Assembly (NCBI GenBank): GCA_947561585.1
Contig: CANNZV010003182.1
Span: 1-64,000, forward strand
DNA length: 64,000 bases
Source of the DNA: Caprella mutica
Taxonomy: Eukaryota; Arthropoda; Malacostraca; Amphipoda; Caprellidae
Direction: 5' to 3'
The notes below the pieces were generated by a model. The model searched no databases. It was not told where the DNA came from and was given only the letters and a program-made list of their open reading frames with translations. The position numbers and the translations under genes were made by a program. Below are positions 24,001 to 35,075 of this stretch, piece by piece (within the stretch, counting starts at the first letter, position 1; each line of letters starts with the position of its first letter).

Positions 24001-25570
24001 TCATGAGACTACACACAGAATTGGGTGGAGGTAGAAAAGTTACTCTGTGTCTCAAAGAATGTAACAAAAAGTAACACACGCATTCACGAATGGAAGAGAA
24101 AAATGAAGAGGTAGATGGTCCCTGACTCCCTTACTCAAAAATCTAAAACCTTGTGCACCACTAACCATAACAATACCACTAGGCCTTATCCATAACAATA
24201 CCACTAGGCCTTATCCATAACAATACCACTAGACATTATCCATAACAATACCACTAGGCCTTAACCATAACAATACCACTAACCATAACAATACCAATAG
24301 GCCTTATCCATAACAATACCACTAACCATAACAATACCACTAGGCCTTAACCATAACAATACCACTAGGCCTTATCCATAACAATACCACTAACCATAAC
24401 AATACCACTAGACATTATCCATAACAATACCACTAGGCCTTAACCATAACAATACCACTAGACATTATCCATAACAATACCACTAGGCCTTAACCATAAC
24501 AATACCACTAACCATAACAATACCAATAGGCCTTATCCATAACAATACCACTAACCATAACAATACCACTAGGCCTTATCCATAACAATACCACTAACCA
24601 TAACAATACCAATAGGCCTTAACCATAACAATACCACTAACCATAACAATACCACTAGGCCTTATCCATAACAATACCACTAACCATAACAATACCACTA
24701 GGCCTTATCCATAACAATACCACTAACCATAACAATACCAATAGGCCTTAACCATAACAATACCACTAGGCCTTATCCATAACAATACCACTAACCATAA
24801 CAATACCACTAGGCCTTATCCATAACAATACCACTAGGCCTTAACCATAACAATACCACTAACCATAACAGTTCCGTTGCTCAGCCCCAGACAAAGGGTA
24901 CGAGACTGGTTTTTGTAGTCGAGGCTGGTGGGAATTGCTGGCAGAAAATGGCAAATACTTGGCCAGAACTGACCACTGGCTCTTTGCTGCCACATTCTCA
25001 CAGATCTGAGGAAGAGATGCGATGTGATGCGATTAAAAGAGAAAAATAAGAAACCTTTTGATTATATGAATAATGTGCCATCAGTTAGCTATTTATTACT
25101 TAACTAAAGATTTCTGGTGTAACAAACTAAACATTGATGCTTTAAAGAATATTATTTTATATTTACCTAATACAAATAAAGAATATTTAGTAGCTACTGC
25201 ACTTTTAGGGATATTTGTTTTTAGAACTAGATATTTGGGTTCAAATTTCATGTTTGGAAATTCAATTTAGATCTATGAAATAGTATTTTAAGTATATTTA
25301 ATTTGCTTTCCTTGTTCAAATATAACCCTATAAATATCAATGCTAGCTATTTAGGATATTATGGATTAATAATTAAGTTAATTTCCACATTAAATTGCCT
25401 TACTTGTCATTACTTATGGAGAGTACAGACTTGCCGGCAGAGAGAACTTTCACGCCAAGTATCTCGTCACTGTTACTGTCTATCTTAGAGGTTAGAACTG
25501 GCTTTTCAGCTGTCAGGGACTTGTGGCTGGGGGTATTAGTGCAGCCAACTGGCTTTATTTCAGCAGCCAT
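18035..25570 (-). CDS. WDFY2: WD repeat and FYVE domain protein (WDFY1/2-like), 10 exons
   Basis: Exons (- strand): 25570-25404, 25005-24864, 23830-23667, 23011-22867, 22428-22292, 22031-21926, 21585-21473, 21003-20884, 18523-18435, 18084-18035; all GT-AG, phases consistent, 410 aa (human WDFY2 is about 400). The start MAAEIKP matches the family. WD40 blades give [40 protein letters not shown] and [20 protein letters not shown] finger is inserted before the last blade: C297/C300, RQHHCRKCG (320-328) and paired cysteines up to RVCEKC. The final exon supplies TDYVIKLWD, closing the propeller, then stop. FYVE fingers bind PI3P, so an early-endosomal scaffold role is expected. Reading past exon 9 gives an early stop; the 18435 GTGAGT donor avoids it. 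WDFY1 versus WDFY2 cannot be separated by eye. Introns 2 and 8 begin inside minisatellites made of the donor sequence. Confidence 0.93.
18975..20883 (-). repeat. Splice-donor minisatellite filling the start of WDFY intron 8
   Basis: Nearly 1.9 kb of tandem units, each carrying GTGAGTA on the - strand. Nearest the exon the unit is GTGAGTAGAGGAGTACTTTA (20 bp, with a GAAGAG variant). Further on it becomes 24 bp by addition of GCTA (about 19560-20030), then 28 bp by addition of CCTA (about 19220-19560), then irregular. The first GTGAGT of the array (20883-20878) is the real donor of exon 8. The 24-bp part opens a spurious 163-codon frame. Confidence 0.95.
21046..21115. repeat. 25-bp direct repeat, 3 copies, in WDFY intron 7
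   Basis: ATTAACCCTATCTAGGGGGG plus CACAA is repeated three times (the last one diverged), next to a G-run at 21009-21020. No function is visible. The 21116-21472 remainder of the intron shows nothing. Confidence 0.8.
22189..22280. repeat. Imperfect hairpin just inside WDFY intron 5
   Basis: TGGTGGGGCCATAGAAGATT on the left pairs with AATCTTTTATGGCCCCACCA on the right, with outer ACCCAGA and TCTGGGT. It starts about 10 bases from the exon 5 donor in transcript orientation. Probably a tiny MITE. Confidence 0.6.
23970..24155. repeat. Dispersed repeat copy in WDFY intron 2
   Basis: GTGGCTTCATGA, GTTACTCTGTG, CAAAGAATGTAACAAAAAG and AAAATCTAAAACCTTGTG align with the copy at 8490-8730. Confidence 0.45.
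24158..24863 (-). repeat. Splice-junction minisatellite at the start of WDFY intron 2
   Basis: On the - strand an 18-bp unit GTTAGTGGTATTGTTATG alternates with a 25-bp unit that has GATAAGGCCTAGTGG in place of GTTAGTGG. The last codons of exon 2 (ACTGTTATG) followed by the donor GTTAGTGG are the first unit, so each 18-bp unit reproduces the exon-intron junction. Roughly 35 units by eye, with mixed order. Confidence 0.93.
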
Positions 25571-25876
25571 GATGGCAAATAAACTTTAGCAGTCACCTTT
25601 TTTTTAGAATATGAATAACTTCTTTCAAATTGGCTGAAAAATATAAAGGAACCTCAATAGATGATTAATAAATAATGGGTTGGGAAAATAAGAAAAAATG
25701 CTGGTCAATAATTAAAGCATTTGCTACAAAAACTAATGAGTGAAAATAGGGAATAGCTTGAAACCTTTTTATTACTTAAATTAGAATTATAGGGAATAAT
25801 GAATAATAACTATCAAATTCTGTAGATAAGTTTTCACACTATCTTTCATATTCATAATACTTTTGAGTTGTAGGAA
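25571..25876. other. 5' flank of the WDFY-like gene
   Basis: AT-rich sequence upstream of the ATG (context CATCATGG). No convincing TATA box or other control site was found. Confidence 0.4.
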
Positions 25877-26068
25877 CCCAGACTGTATTCTTTCTTGAAA
25901 ATAATATTCTAACAAAGTTGGTGAATTTTTAGCTATTTATTCCTAAGTTACCATTAATTTTCGGTGGCTAAACGAGGAAAATGTTGGTGGATCAGCCAAA
26001 TATGTTGGTGGATTTTTTCAGCTTTTTGAATAAGTCAGTGGGTTTTTGTGCACCAAATACAGGCTTGG
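25877..26068. mobile_element. MITE family Y copy, reverse orientation
   Basis: It runs from CCCAGACTGTATTC to CACCAAATACAGGCTTGG and contains ATGTTGGTGGATCAGCC, the reverse complement of words in the Y copies at 13464 and 27030. Confidence 0.5.
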
Positions 26069-26910
26069 TAGGAATCATGAATTATGGATAAGAATCAAAA
26101 TAAAAAATAATTAACATGTACTATTTCTTTTATGTCAGATTCAGACAGAAGATGACCCATATTGCATGACGGTAAAGAATGAGGACTCGTCGACACGGTA
26201 GATAGTACGTCGAGCTGTCCCTCTTGGCAGCCGTGACGTCACAAAGGGACGTCACAAACACCTGTTCTTATTTGTAAATAAATAAAATTGAGAATTGACA
26301 TAATATTACATGTTTTGAGATTAATTGATAATTAATTAAACGGTTTAAACCCTCCAAACAAAATTAGTGATTGTTAATATCCCTAATTAATTAGTGATAT
26401 TAATTCCTAAACCACAGAATCGTACACATTGAAGTGGTTGCACGGGAATGCTAACCGAGGGACCGTACTTCGTTTCTGGTGAAGGAACGTTCTTCGAGTT
26501 CTTCAACACGGGAACGCACCATAATTAGAGTGCTCATAGTCGTCTATAACTATATATGGCTATGGGAAAGATACTGATTTTCTCAAATTTTAAGTCGACA
26601 ATTAATCGGCGACTTGGTACATACTCTTAAACTAGGTCAGCAACCAGCAGGGTATCGGTGAAAATCTAGCCTATCTAGACCCAAGTAATGAGGAAATTTA
26701 TGGTCGATTTTCTCAGCTTTTTCAAAAAGTCAGTGAAATTTTGTGCATCAAAAACTGACTGGACCAGTTTCTGTAGTCTGGCCGGATACGGCGATACAGA
26801 TACCACAGTTTTTCACTGTTAATGATAGCATCATAGCTAGTCTAGAATAGGGCTCAAAAATGTTCCATACCGGGCATATTCTGCAGTCTGAATTGATAGA
26901 AGGTAGGTTC

Positions 26911-27407
26911 CATGTTTTAAAGTGTGCCAGTTCAGTGAGAAAATGGATCCAGGTCGCCACATTTAAGACACTTTGAAGGAGAAATTAGGCTTCCCAGTGA
27001 ATATTTTACACTTGAAAACATCCTTATGCCCAATCTGTATTTGGTGCACAAAATTCCACTGACTTTATGAAAAAGATGATAAAATCCACCATAAATATCA
27101 AGTAATAGGCTGATCCACCAACATTTTACCCATTTGTCCACCGAAAATTAATGGTAACATAGGAATGAATAGCTAAAAATCCACCGACTTTGCCAGAATA
27201 ATATTTTCAATGGAGAAAAATTCCACAGACAAGTCGGTGGAATTTACCATGAAATACAGACTGGCTTTATGCTTCATGTCTGATGCATGTGCATCTCTTG
27301 ACTTGAGACTATTTATGAGTGATTTACAGGTTTTCCAACTTATTTATCCCCTCAAAAGTTGCCAAATTCCAATATACAGGCGACTTTGTCCATACTTTAA
27401 AACATGG
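26911..27407. mobile_element. MITE family X, interrupted by family Y
   Basis: CATGTTTTAAAGTGTGCC at the left and CATACTTTAAAACATGG at the right are the X ends. Inner words CACTTGAAAACAT, CTTATGCC, CTGATGCATGTG and GGCGACTTTG match the X copy at 13535. A Y element splits it after CTTATGC. Confidence 0.6.
27030..27264. mobile_element. MITE family Y, inserted in X
   Basis: CCAATCTGTATTTGGTGC to CATGAAATACAGACTGG, about 235 bp. The flanks CTTATGC and CTTTATGC may be a diverged target duplication. Confidence 0.6.
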
Positions 27408-27675
27408 GATGATGGGGTACGTTGGTGTCCCGTAGGCGTATTGTGATGCTTTTAGATATGTATCTTCTTTTAGATACTTATCTTCTTGAATCTTGATCAA
27501 AAAGGTGGATCACAATCACATCACCTTGGATGATCCACCTCAGTTTGTATTTGGCCAGTCTGCAGAATATGGAACATTTTTCCAAGACTCTCTGCGGGAG
27601 TTTTTGATTGAATTTTTAGATATTGGAGATCTCTGCGGGAGATCTTGAATTAATTCCTATGTTACCATTAATTTA

Positions 27676-27790
27676 GCTGCGGGAGATTTTGAATTAATTC
27701 CTATGTTCCCATTAATTTAGCTGCGGGAGATTTTAAATTAATTCCTATGTTACCATTAATTTAGCTGCGGGAGATTCTGAATCTGCTACT
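27676..27790. repeat. 44-bp tandem repeat (about 3 copies)
   Basis: Units begin GCTGCGGGAGATTTTGAATT and continue AATTCCTATGTTACCATTAA. They arose from the Y-type sequence that surrounds them. The region from 27408 to 28542 otherwise holds only fragments of such elements. Confidence 0.75.
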
Positions 27791-28542
27791 GAGAGTCAGA
27801 AGAGAGTAACTGTCTCTCAAATTAAAATCTCTGCAGGAGAAGAGACACATTCTGCAGACTGGGTATTTGGTGGTAAATTCCAATAAAATGTCAGCAGATA
27901 TTCAATTTCTCTAATGTTGGAGGATATTTGCATATATTTGCAATGTTGGAGGATATTTAGCTCTTAATTCCTATAGGGTCACACAGATAAATTGCGGTCC
28001 TTTAATTTTTAATTGCGGCTCTCTCAAGACAGTCTCTAAAACATTCTCAACCGAAATTACATTAAGATGTTACATAGCTATCATAATAAGCGCAGTGCTA
28101 TAATTTAATACTTTATGTTTTTAACGTGTGTTTTGAAGCTATGACGTTTCTGTTGTTAGAGGCCGCAGGCCCGCAGTTAGTTAATAGGCCACAATTTACC
28201 TGCTTGACCCTATTACCATTAATTTTTGGAAGGGAAACTGGAAAAATGTTGGGAGGAGTAGACAAATTGATGAAGAATGTTGGCAGCTATTTCTCAGAAT
28301 TTTGAAAAAGTCAGAGGAGTTCACTCAGTTCAGTAAACCAAATAGGTACAAACCCAGTCTGCAGAATATAGGAGTTATTTGGAAGATTGTCTACGAACAA
28401 TTTTGAATTAATTCCTATATTTACATTAATTTTGCTACAAACACTTTTGAATTAATCCCTATATTTACGTTAACTTTACTGAGAACAGAATAAGGGATCT
28501 CTACGAACACTTTACCAATTTCTGCAGACTGGGTACAAACTG

Positions 28543-29075
28543 ATATGTATCTAAAAGCTGAGCGGTGCACCACAGTACGGCGCACCACTGTACATTCTAT
28601 TAGATAGGTAATTTGAATACAGATTAATGATATATGAAGTGAATTTGATAGGTACCTAATTGTTTTATCAAATTGATGACTGACGGTATCTGAATCCAAT
28701 GTTCATACTACAAAGTTTAATTATTTGATTGAGATGTTTAATTTGGAATAGAAATTAAAATTCATCATCGAAAACTGTAATTAAAATTTTATTGGGTAAC
28801 TATTGTAAACTTTCAGTCTGAGGTGTAAATAAAAACTTATTAGTTAGCCGTTAGGTAGATGTATAGGGGGGCGTGCCGCCCCCCGAACTCCCCTGCCAGT
28901 GCCAGGTCATTAAACAATCATGAACTTATGAAGTGTGCAGAACAACAAACTAGCGGATACAACAAACTTCATAACAGTTCTTTACTTTGAGATCATTAAT
29001 AGAAAGTACAGTGGTGCGCCGTATTGTAGTGCGCCGTGATGTGGTGCGCCGCTCAGCTTTTAGATACTGTTGTAC
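28543..29075. mobile_element. Second MITE with GTATCTAAAAGCTGAGCGG ends
   Basis: Same family as 14269-14825 but in opposite orientation. TACAAACTG is found on both sides (28534-28542 and 29076-29084), again 9 bp. About 12 bp at the outer ends differ from the first copy, so exact termini remain uncertain by a few bases. Confidence 0.7.
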
Positions 29076-29084
29076 TACAAACTG

Positions 29085-30231
29085 GGATCCACCTATGACC
29101 TATGATAAAGTTAAGTAGGCAGTTCCCCGAAAGGAGAACTGTTTGACCTGTTAATTCTAGACTAAAATATATAAAGGGAACAAGAAACTATTAATATATA
29201 AATTTTGTAAAATGCATCATCTATTGACTGTTAATTAATGGGCTCAAATAGGTGTAGGACTGTAGGGTATTCTCAATTTCACATCTGCGATCAAATTCCA
29301 TCCGCATTTTCTACAGTTACACAACGAAAAATGTGAAATTTTGATGATCCTAAATTTAATCAGTTAAACGTCCCGTCCTAGCAAATTTTTCACTCTTATA
29401 GTCGATGAGGTTAATCTTTTGATTGAACACCTAAATTTTGTTATCAATTTAAAGATTTTTATAATCAAAACTCCACAATGTTGTTTTACGTCTGAGTTTC
29501 TAATTTTCTGCCCAAAGAAAAAGAATGTACACCGTTTCTTTGAATGAAAGCTAAGTAGGTATAGTCAAGCCAATATTGAATATTCTTGTAAAGGTATTAA
29601 ATAGGAGAAACTTATTGCTGGACACATAGGTTATAAAGAACACTGGTTTTTCAAGTGACTATATAGGAAAATGAAGAGTTGATAATAAATGAAGCCTACG
29701 AGCCTACCTAAGATAAAGATCTAAGTACTTCTTCGTCACATTTTTGATAAGTAACTACATTCACGGAGTAGCTTTATTGCATCCATGAGCTAGACACCGA
29801 CAGGTGGTATTTGACTTTGTTCATGAATCTCATCTTAAAGGTCCTCTCCAGGCTCCGGAAAAAAATGAGTTTATAACATAATATTATAGAACTAAGGTCT
29901 ACTATCATTATTCTACAAACTGCATAAAATTCTGTTCAGTATATATTTTATAATTAGTTTTTAAAGTTTTTTAATACTCTGTGAGCAACAATTGAGTGAA
30001 TCACTAATCTGATGCTCAAGAAGAAGATTGTACACTCTTTGTTTTGATTACAAATTTGAATTTTATAAACAAACCATGCGTTTTCGGCCTTTATTTAAAT
30101 AATTTTAGATATTGATTGTTTCCTAAAGTATATAAACGTTTCTATTATAAGTTCATTCAATTTTATACCTTTAAACGAATATTAAATGGATTTATTAAAC
30201 CTAATAGGTACCTAGTTGACAATCAAAACAA
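29085..30231. other. Intergenic sequence with an unclassified repeat
   Basis: AAAGAAAAAGAATGTACACC near 29516 is inverted at about 30233-30256 (GGTGTACATTCTTTTTCTTC). Related words occur near 42350, 42630 and 51975. This suggests an old unclassified element; no gene is seen. Confidence 0.35.
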
Positions 30232-30272
30232 ATGGTGTACATTCTTTTTCTTCAGGCTGAAAATTTCTTAAA

Positions 30273-30524
30273 TTAGTAAGTCGGAAGTAAAATAGGTTTT
30301 GTAGAGTTTTGATCATAAAAATCTTTAAAAGCATATAAAATTAAAAATATGCTACCAAATTCGATGCAGTTTGCAGCAAAATGATAAGAAACATTAGCCT
30401 CATTAAATAAAGCAATAAAAATATTTGCTTGGAGGGGACCTTCAATAAAATTACATTTTGAAGTCAGTGAATTGGCCTCCGATTCTGCAGCAGACGTAAA
30501 AACCCTACGTAAGTAATTAATCAA
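30273..30524 (-). CDS. Uncharacterised 83-codon frame inside the duplicate
   Basis: It starts MINYLRRVFTSAAESEANSL and is present identically at 39219-39470. I do not recognise it. It lies in the same unclassified repeat as the GGTGTACATTC words, so it may be chance coding potential or a transposon remnant, not a gene. Confidence 0.12.
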   Translation of the reverse strand: MINYLRRVFTSAAESEANSLTSKCNFIEGPLQANIFIALFNEANVSYHFAANCIEFGSIFLILYAFKDFYDQNSTKPILLPTY

Positions 30525-30870
30525 AAAGATAAATTTTTAATTTCCTTCTCATTTAATTATCTTGAGTATCACAATAATATTTTATATGTATTATTGAGTC
30601 ACACAGAGTATTAAAAACTTTAAAAAGAATGAAAAACATATAGTAAACTTTATTTTACGCGATAAATATAACATATTCAAAGTTTTCCCGAACACTGGAA
30701 ATGACATTTAAGATAATATGATGGATTTACAATATTTAATTTATGATATGAATTATTTCAGCTGAATTCAATTTATTTTTAGAGGAAAAAGTTTTAGAAA
30801 ACCAAAGTCGTATCTAAATTTTGATAGATCACGTTGTTTGTTTTTCCAATGATGAAGTTCACAAAATATA

Positions 30871-32165
30871 CAGGGTGGGGCGTAAGTTTGGAAGCAATTT
30901 TTCAAACATTAATATAAATCTTAAAAATAAGTTCCTAAGTAGGTGATAGGGTTTGAACTATAGTAGAGACACTACATTATGACGTGGCATAGTTATTTTC
31001 TACAAAAACTTGGTCAATTCAAAAATGTCAGACAAAAGAGAAGCCATTATTGCTCTACACCGTGCCGAGAAGTCAGATTCCGTCATTTCAATGACTCTCT
31101 CAATAGCGAGATCGACTGTTTGGAAGTGTGTGAAGCGTTTTAATGAGAGAGAAGACTTGACTGATCGTCCAAGAAGTGGTAGACCACGCTCACAACGCAC
31201 CAAACAACTGATAAAATGTGCCCGAGAGAAGATCAGTAGGAACCCGAAAAGGTCAATACGATTGTTAGCCAAAACAGCTAATATGAGTCCCAGAACAATG
31301 AGAAGAGTTGTCAAAGAAGACCCAAAGATGTCCTCTTTCACCCTCCAAAAGAGACAGACTCTGTCAGAAGCTGTAAAGAAAAAGAGATTGGAGAGAAGCA
31401 AAGCACTTCTGAGAGAATTGAAGTCTGGCACGGCTGGTGAAATTGTTTGGTCTGACGAAAAAATTTTCACAGTGGAAATGGCTCACAACCGGAGGAATGA
31501 CAGAATAATTAGTAAAAGTGCAAAAGACATCCCATACAACCAAAAAACTGTCCACAGAACCTTGAAACCTGCTTCAGTAATGGTCTGGGCCGCCGTTTCA
31601 GAAACTTGGAGATCTCCTTTAATTTTTGTGGAACAAGGCGCCAAAATCAATGCTAAATGTTATATTGAGAATATTTTGACGCCAATGTTGGAGTCAGCTA
31701 ATGATCACTTCGGTAATGACACTATGGACATTTCAGCAAGACTGCGCGACTTCACATACTGCAAATGTCACTCAAAACTGGTGCCATGACCATCTTCCAC
31801 GGTTTTGGTCCGAAGAAATGTGGCCTCCCTGCTCCCCAGATGTTAATCCTATGGACTTTTCGGTATGGTCCATTCTTGAATCAAAGGCCTGTGGTAAATT
31901 CCATCGCAGTGTGGATGATTTAAAGCGTTCGCTCCAGAGATCTTGGAGGGAAATTTCACAAGAACAGTTGCGTGCCGCAGTAGGAGGAGTTCGGAGGAGA
32001 TTTGAGGCTGTTATTAAAAACAAGGGGGGACATTTTGAATAAATTTATGGTTTTTGAATTCTTAAAACCCTTATGTAATAATACATAACTGTAAATTATT
32101 AAATATATCTTTCGTTGGATTATAATATGCACTTTCATTTGCTTCCAAACTTACGCCCCACCCTG
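30871..32165 (+). mobile_element. Tc1/mariner-superfamily element, copy 1
   Basis: A 1295-bp element with 27-bp identical inverted ends beginning CAGGGTGGGGCGTAAGTTTG, flanked by TA at 30869 and 32166 as expected for the superfamily. It encodes one transposase that is broken by a frameshift. The identical element, including the frameshift, is at 39817-41111, because the whole surrounding segment was duplicated. Confidence 0.93.
31025..32042 (+). pseudogene. Frameshifted mariner-type transposase
   Basis: The ATG at 31025 opens a frame that runs to 31789, while the matching C-terminal part is in another frame and ends at 32042; the shift lies near 31715-31735. The N-terminal part is a helix-turn-helix DNA-binding region (STVWKCVKRFNER, a GRPR-type hinge SGRPRS, then SPRTMRRVVKED). 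Catalytic landmarks are VWSDEKIF, FQQDCATSH and CSPDVNPMD. Counting from the second to the third aspartate gives 37 residues between them, as in the DD37D (maT-like) group. Inactive as it stands unless frameshifting rescues it. The transposase would otherwise bind the inverted ends and insert at TA. Confidence 0.88.
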
Positions 32166-32647
32166 TATATCATCGTAAACTGTGTAAATAATAAATAACC
32201 GAATCTCAGAGAAATGTAACCTCTAATCTACCTATTAAATTGTTTTAAGATGAATACCAGCTATATATTATTATATTAATTATGAATATCACATGCAGAT
32301 GTGCAAACATTCTTTGGATAACGTGTACGGCAATACAACAACATTGTACGTCTAAAACTTATGAAAATTTTCTACGTTTTATCAAATTAGGTGACACTTT
32401 TTCTATTTAAATCCAATTTTATTTTCTTACTAATCATTATTTAGATGAACAAGGTATATTGAATATCATATATGTATAATCAACTATTCTGATTCTATTA
32501 TATATGTATAGTATAGCCCCCCCCCCCCCCCCTTCTAATTACTCCCCCCCCTCTGCTTACCACCCTAATTGAGTTCCAGTAGGTCGATAAATGGGTAAAA
32601 GCTATCTAAGTATGTAAAATTGAATAAATATTGAGAATTAATATATT

Positions 32648-33790
32648 AACATTATTCTAATTCATAAGAATAAGTGCACTGAATATAAGTATTTACTATC
32701 ATTCAATACTTTAACAAACATAAACAACCAAAGCAGTTAAATTGATTTACTGTTTAACTGAATTGATGTTTTAACATTATTCTAATTCATAAGAATAAGT
32801 GCACTGAATATAAGTATTTACTATCATTCAATACTTTAACAAACATAAACAACCAAAGCAGTTAACTTGATTTACTGTTTAACTGAATTGATGTTTTAAC
32901 ATTATTCTAATTCATAAGAATAAGTGCACTGAATATAAGTATTTACTATCATTCAATACTTTAACAAACATAAACAACCAAAGCAGTTAACTTGATTTAC
33001 TGTTTAACTGAATTGATGTTTTAACATTATTCTAATTCATAAGAATAACTGCACTGAATATAAGTATTTACTATCATTCAATACTTTAACAAACATAAAC
33101 AACCAAAGCAGTTAAATTGATTTACTGTTTAACTGAATTGATGTTTTAACATTATTCTAATTCATAAGAATAAGTGCACTGAATATAAGTATTTACTATC
33201 ATTCAATACTTTAACAAACATAAACAACCAAAGCAGTTAAATTGATTTACTGTTTAACTGAATTGATGTTTTAACATTATTCTAATTCATAAGAATAAGT
33301 GCACTGAATATAAGTATTTACTATCATTCAATACTTTAACAAAAATAAACAACCAAAGCAGTTAACTTAATTTACTGTTTAACTGAATTGATGTTTTAAC
33401 ATTATTCTAATTCATAAGAATAACTGCACTGAATATAAGTATTTACTATCATTCAATACTTTAACAAACATAAACAACCAAAGCAGTTAACTTGATTTAC
33501 TGTTTAACTGAATTGATGTTTTAACATTATTCTAATTCATAAGAATAACTGCACTGAATATAAGTATTTACTATCATTCAATACTTTAACAAACATAAAC
33601 AACCAAAGCAGTTAACTTGATTTACTGTTTAACTGAATTGATGTTTTAACATTATTCTAATTCATAAGAATAACTGCACTGAATATAAGTATTTACTATC
33701 ATTCAATACTTTAACAAACATAAACAACCAAAGCAGTTAACTTGATTTACTGTTTAACTGAATTTGATGTTTTAAAATTATTCTAATTCA
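32648..33790. repeat. 125-bp tandem array T1, about 9 copies
   Basis: Each unit runs AACATTATTCTAATTCATAA, GAATAAGTGCACTG, TTTACTATCATTCAATAC, ACAACCAAAGCAGTTAA, to TTGATGTTTT; copies are over 97% alike. The variants (GTGC/CTGC, AAATTG/AACTTG, and one copy with CAAAAATAAAC plus AACTTAATT) are in nearly the same order as in the last part of array T2. It belongs to the leader of the copia-type element and ends abruptly at S1. Confidence 0.95.
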
Positions 33791-34160
33791 TAAGAATAAC
33801 TTCACTGAATATAATTATTAATATTTAATTGGAACAGTAACACAGCCTTAGTTCGCAAGAACCTTTTGTTGAAAGACTGTTTACCAAAGGATAAGGTCAC
33901 AGATTTAAAGGTAATTTGTGACCTCTCTTGACACCTCTTCCGCAAAAATACTAAATCATTATATTATAACACAAGTGCATTTTTCGCTAGAGCAATCATT
34001 ATAATTGACCTCATTAGCGCGTGAACACGATTTGCTTACGCAAGCGTTTTAAGTGATATGTTTCATATAGGTTAACACTTTTTTTCACAGCACTTCGTTT
34101 TTATTACTATTATAAACTTCTAATTTGTTTAAACATAATTTGATTTATAAACTCTTATCG

Positions 34161-34178
34161 TTCACTGGGCCCATAACC
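34161..34178 (-). other. Copia-type primer-binding region beside LTR 1
   Basis: Reading on the - strand, GGTTATGGGCCCAGTGAA follows the LTR end TAACA directly. GGTTATGGGCCCAG is the post-LTR sequence I recall for Drosophila copia, which uses an internal tRNA primer. The same string is at 38824-38841. Confidence 0.6.
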
Positions 34179-34515
34179 TGTTAGAATTAGGTTAAATAAC
34201 AGTGGGTTAACAACGTTAAGACATAGAGTTTATTTAAAGAGTAAATATGTTATACAATTAGAAGTCTATGGAGAGATGAGTGGAACTCATCTCTCACTGA
34301 GTAATGTTCAAGACAGACTGGTATCAGAAACTACAATACAGGGTATTTAACCCTCGACGGAAGTGAGATCGACTTTAGACCTTATGTCCGTTTCTCATTA
34401 AAGTAATACATGGTTATTGAAACAATAGGTAATTTAATATAGCTGAGCTAGTCTAACAGGAAGTTAACATTAAATATATAACGAGTGTGTAATACATTTA
34501 ACTAAAATTTCAACA
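34179..34515 (-). repeat. LTR 1 of the copia-type element (337 bp)
   Basis: On the - strand it begins TGTTGAAATTTTAGTTAAAT and ends CTAATTCTAACA, so TG...CA. It is followed by the primer-binding string and preceded by the purine tract GTGTGAGGAGGAG (34528-34516), so one LTR serves two bodies. LTR 2 at 38842-39178 has the same length and looks identical. Confidence 0.88.
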
Positions 34516-34759
34516 CTCCTCCTCACACGACATTATATATTTTTCATACCTATTAATTTAACAAATTTGGTAAATCTATCAATAGGCAACGATTTAGAGA
34601 ATATGTCAGACGATCCATTAAAAAAAAAACAATGAACAACAATTTACATAGGAAATGAATTATTCTAAATTTAAAAACATAAATCTCATTTTAATCAATC
34701 CTAAAAATCAAAACATTAAAACTCAAATTGAAAAATTCTGAAATTCAAATTGAACAATC

Positions 34760-35075
34760 ATAACTGCAAGAATTTTAAACATTTATTAATGGTTTAATTC
34801 TATTTCAAATAATTCCTTTCTTCCCCTCTTTTTATTTCTGAATGTCGATATAAAATAGAGTCTTCAGAAATCCAAAAAGAAAATATACTATGTATGTAAA
34901 ATATTTCAAACTTACATATAACATTAAAAATCAAACCTATAACTGCAAGAATTTTAAACATTTATTACTGGTTTAATTCGATTTCAAATAATTCCTTTCT
35001 TCCCCTCTTTTTATTTCTGAATGTCGATATAAAATAGAGTCTTCAGAAATCCAAAAAGAAAATATACTATGTGTA
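34760..35075. repeat. Direct repeat within the retroelement, about 135 bp twice
   Basis: AACTGCAAGAATTTTAAACA, TTCCTTTCTTCCCCTC and GAATGTCGATATAAAATAG recur at about a 180-bp offset. Sequence from 35076 to 35910 is AT-rich with no coding signal. Confidence 0.85.

Larger units (their letters stand above)
30232..32647. repeat. Segmental duplicate, copy 1 (S1)
   Basis: 2416 bp almost identical to 39178-41591. Differences seen: two bases near 30664, one codon change in the transposase (AGT versus AGG near 31234), and a C-run of 16 versus 14. Its right edge joins a 125-bp array; its left edge begins ATGGTGTACATTC. Confidence 0.95.

Noticed and set aside
31000..31470. 156-codon antisense frame over the mariner transposase (and its twin at 39946)
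   Set aside because: It is the shadow of the transposase coding strand and shows no independent motif.
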